This document shows positions 22,458-23,500 of a stretch of 23,500 nt of DNA, in pieces. A program made the position numbers and the translations under genes. The stretch covers positions 1 through 23,500 of IMG/VR virus record IMGVR_UViG_3300033144_003863. One strand, 5' to 3'. A model generated the notes under the pieces. That model searched no databases. It was not told where the DNA came from and saw only the letters and a program-made list of their open reading frames with translations. This DNA is from a virus. Numbering within the stretch: the stretch's first letter is position 1; every line of letters begins with the position of its first letter.

Positions 22458-22998
22458 CGAGATCGAGCCCCTTTATCCTGTCGGCTGCTTTCTGAATGAA
22501 GTCGATCAGTTGGTTTGGGTCAAGTCCTTCCAGCGTGTCGATCTTCCCAGTTTTCATTTCGCGGCGCTGGACGAACATGCCGTGTTCTTCAATCCCGATC
22601 ATCTCCAGGGCGCGGTTGCTCGCGGGGAGCCCGCCCTTCACCTGTCGTCCCAGATGCATGTTGGTCTTGAGTTCCTGAAGAATCTCACGCTTGCCCATGA
22701 CGTTTTCATCCTGCATCGCTTGGGCTTGCCGGTGCTTCAGGTACAGGATGCGGATTTTGGTGGCTGGGAGGTAGGCGATCTTGCAGCCCTGGCGCTTGGC
22801 CTGGACGCCGGTCGCCTTTCCACCGGCTCGCGTGTACGCCTCGCCGATCTGGTATCCCCCAAGAGCCCGGAACTGAGCGAACAGCTCATGCCTCGCATTG
22901 GAAAGAGGAACGCAGCCGTCTTCCGGCTCGTCTTCGATGCCGGACGGCTCCGCGAGCTGTTGCGTTTGGACATCTGCGGCCACGTCCGTATTATACAC
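22327..22998 (-). CDS. Terminase small subunit, 223 aa
   Basis: DNA-recognition partner of the large terminase. The region HELFAQFRALGGYQIGEAYTRAG, then a CKIAYLPATKIRILYLKHRQAQ helix, follows the small-terminase pattern of a helix-turn-helix (about 42-95), then helical segments for oligomerisation and a disordered acidic, Ser/Thr/Pro-rich C-terminus. I chose GTG 22998. GGAGGG (23004-23009) lies 5 bases upstream, whereas the TTG at 23040 that would extend the frame overlaps the divergent gene and has no site. A later GTG at 22983 is the alternative. It is followed directly by terL with a large overlap. DNA specificity cannot be seen from sequence. Confidence 0.8.
   Translation of the reverse strand: MYNTDVAADVQTQQLAEPSGIEDEPEDGCVPLSNARHELFAQFRALGGYQIGEAYTRAGGKATGVQAKRQGCKIAYLPATKIRILYLKHRQAQAMQDENVMGKREILQELKTNMHLGRQVKGGLPASNRALEMIGIEEHGMFVQRREMKTGKIDTLEGLDPNQLIDFIQKAADRIKGLDLDADALAAACGIERRPEIGDGGTTGDSTPSSVAEVPDSDPVSTL
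22967..22994 (+). promoter_or_regulatory. Candidate sigma70-type promoter for the rightward gene
   Basis: TGGACA at 22967-22972 (5 of 6 to TTGACA), then 16 bases, then TATTAT at 22989-22994 (5 of 6 to TATAAT). A start about 7 bases later would give a leader of about 22 bases with an AAGGA site before ATG 23024. It lies inside the N-terminal part of the small-terminase gene. The same AT-rich core reads TATAAT on the other strand, but there is no acceptable -35 for it at a normal distance, and transcription from it would start after the chosen small-terminase start. Confidence 0.5.
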
Positions 22999-23003
22999 AC
23001 ACG

Positions 23004-23009
23004 CCCTCC
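23004..23009 (-). promoter_or_regulatory. Ribosome binding site deciding the small-terminase start
   Basis: GGAGGG on the minus strand, 5 bases before GTG 22998. It is the only good site near the N-terminus and so selects this start over the upstream TTG at 23040 and the later GTG at 22983. Confidence 0.6.
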
Positions 23010-23023
23010 ACGCAAGGAAAGCC

Positions 23024-23500
23024 ATGCCGCAGGGTGTCAAACTCGCGCCGGATGATTTCGAGAAACCTCCCGTTTCCGTTGCCGTTGATGATCCCTCTGG
23101 CGAAGGTCAGCGGTTCGTTGTGCCTGGAGGCGAACAAGCTGTGATGATCGAGATGATTGAAAGCCTCGGGCTCGCACCAGACAGATCGAATAAGCCGCCA
23201 GTATCACTCACCGTGGACGACCCAGAAGGCAAGGGCTCCAAGTTCGTAGAACCCCCGACCAAGCCTCCCGTGACACTCTCCATGTTCGACACGGGTAAGG
23301 AGCCCAGTCACCCAAGCAACTTCAATGATTTCTACGTTGCCCAGCTCGATACCGAGAACTACCTGCCAATAGGTAGCGGTGGGCGGTTCTTCGTCATCCC
23401 GATTGTCCATCCGATCCAGCACCGGGAGATGGACCCCAAGGAAGCGCTCGGTTTCGCCACCGAACGCGGTTATCTCGGTGTCGGGAACGAAAAAGAAAAA
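23024..23500 (+). CDS. Partial rightward gene with repeated KPPV segments, function unknown
   Basis: The frame is open from ATG 23024 to the right edge (159 residues visible, no stop), preceded by AAGGA 5 bases upstream and by a sigma70-like promoter. It is divergent from the terminase operon. Residues 14-34 and 57-77 are two copies of KPPVS-x-x-VDDP-x-G-x-G-x-x-FV-x-P; a third, partial copy (KPPVTLSMFDTGKEP) is at 80-94. The rest is a polar region ending NEKEK at the window edge. No signal peptide or membrane segment is seen. Repeats with Pro-Pro-Val motifs suggest a flexible linker or binding protein. The family is not recognised, and the C-terminus is missing. Confidence 0.8.
   Translation, partial: MPQGVKLAPDDFEKPPVSVAVDDPSGEGQRFVVPGGEQAVMIEMIESLGLAPDRSNKPPVSLTVDDPEGKGSKFVEPPTKPPVTLSMFDTGKEPSHPSNFNDFYVAQLDTENYLPIGSGGRFFVIPIVHPIQHREMDPKEALGFATERGYLGVGNEKEK
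23063..23305 (+). repeat. KPPV repeat array in the rightward gene
   Basis: Three in-frame units start at 23063, 23192 and 23261. The first two share KPPVS-x-x-VDDP-x-G-x-G and then FV-x-P over 21 residues; the third is shorter (KPPVT then FDTGKEP). The spacing is 43 residues and then 23 residues. Confidence 0.75.

Noticed and set aside
22999-23040. TTG start at 23040 for the small terminase
   Set aside because: It would overlap the divergent gene's start, has no ribosome site, and adds a Cys/Trp-rich stretch unlike terminases.

Overview
The window is a stretch of a tailed double-stranded DNA phage genome (or prophage) with podovirus-type morphogenesis genes. The base composition looks mid-to-high GC by eye, most starts are ATG or GTG with Shine-Dalgarno sites, and neighbouring genes overlap by 1 to 16 bases, all as expected for a bacterial virus. 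The host cannot be named from this sequence; a proteobacterium is a reasonable guess only. No tRNA, integrase, transposase, CRISPR array, RNA polymerase, DNA polymerase or lysis gene is visible here.

Nineteen genes run leftward (minus strand) as one morphogenesis block. In order of transcription they are: small terminase (22998-22327), large terminase (22457-21000), two very small genes (63 and 80 aa), a T7 gp8-type portal, a Bbp19-like protein, a scaffold, a lysine-tailed small protein, the major capsid protein, two tandem paralogous head-decoration or cement-like proteins, a T7 gp11-type tail adaptor, a tail-nozzle-like protein, a gp13-like GNAT-fold protein, and gp14-, gp15- and gp16-like internal virion/ejection proteins (167, 901 and 1961 aa). 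A T7 gp17-type tail fibre follows, then a signal-peptide-bearing protein that runs off the left edge. One gene on the right edge (23024 onward) runs rightward, away from the small terminase, and is also cut by the window.

From the terminase to the portal and from the tail adaptor to the fibre the genes are packed with almost no space. The only sizeable gaps lie around the capsid gene: 133, 75, 52 and 81 bases. Each gap holds a strong RNA hairpin on the transcribed strand without a U-tract, which suggests mRNA processing, stability or protein-binding elements rather than terminators. The capsid leader carries two hairpins with the same GCA-bulged helix, and similar hairpins stand in front of each of the two paralogous head genes.

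The functional logic is a virion factory. The terminase pair packages DNA through the portal into a capsid built on the scaffold and decorated by the paralogs. The short tail is made of the gp11-like adaptor and the nozzle, with the three ejection proteins inside the head. The fibre, and perhaps the secreted-type protein after it, contact the host. The right-hand gene has its own sigma70-like promoter and may start a rightward (possibly early) gene set.

The parts most worth a second look are the structured RNAs around the capsid gene, the hairpin-plus-gene duplication, the signal peptide on the last gene, the unassigned middle of the 1961-aa protein, and the repeat-bearing divergent gene.
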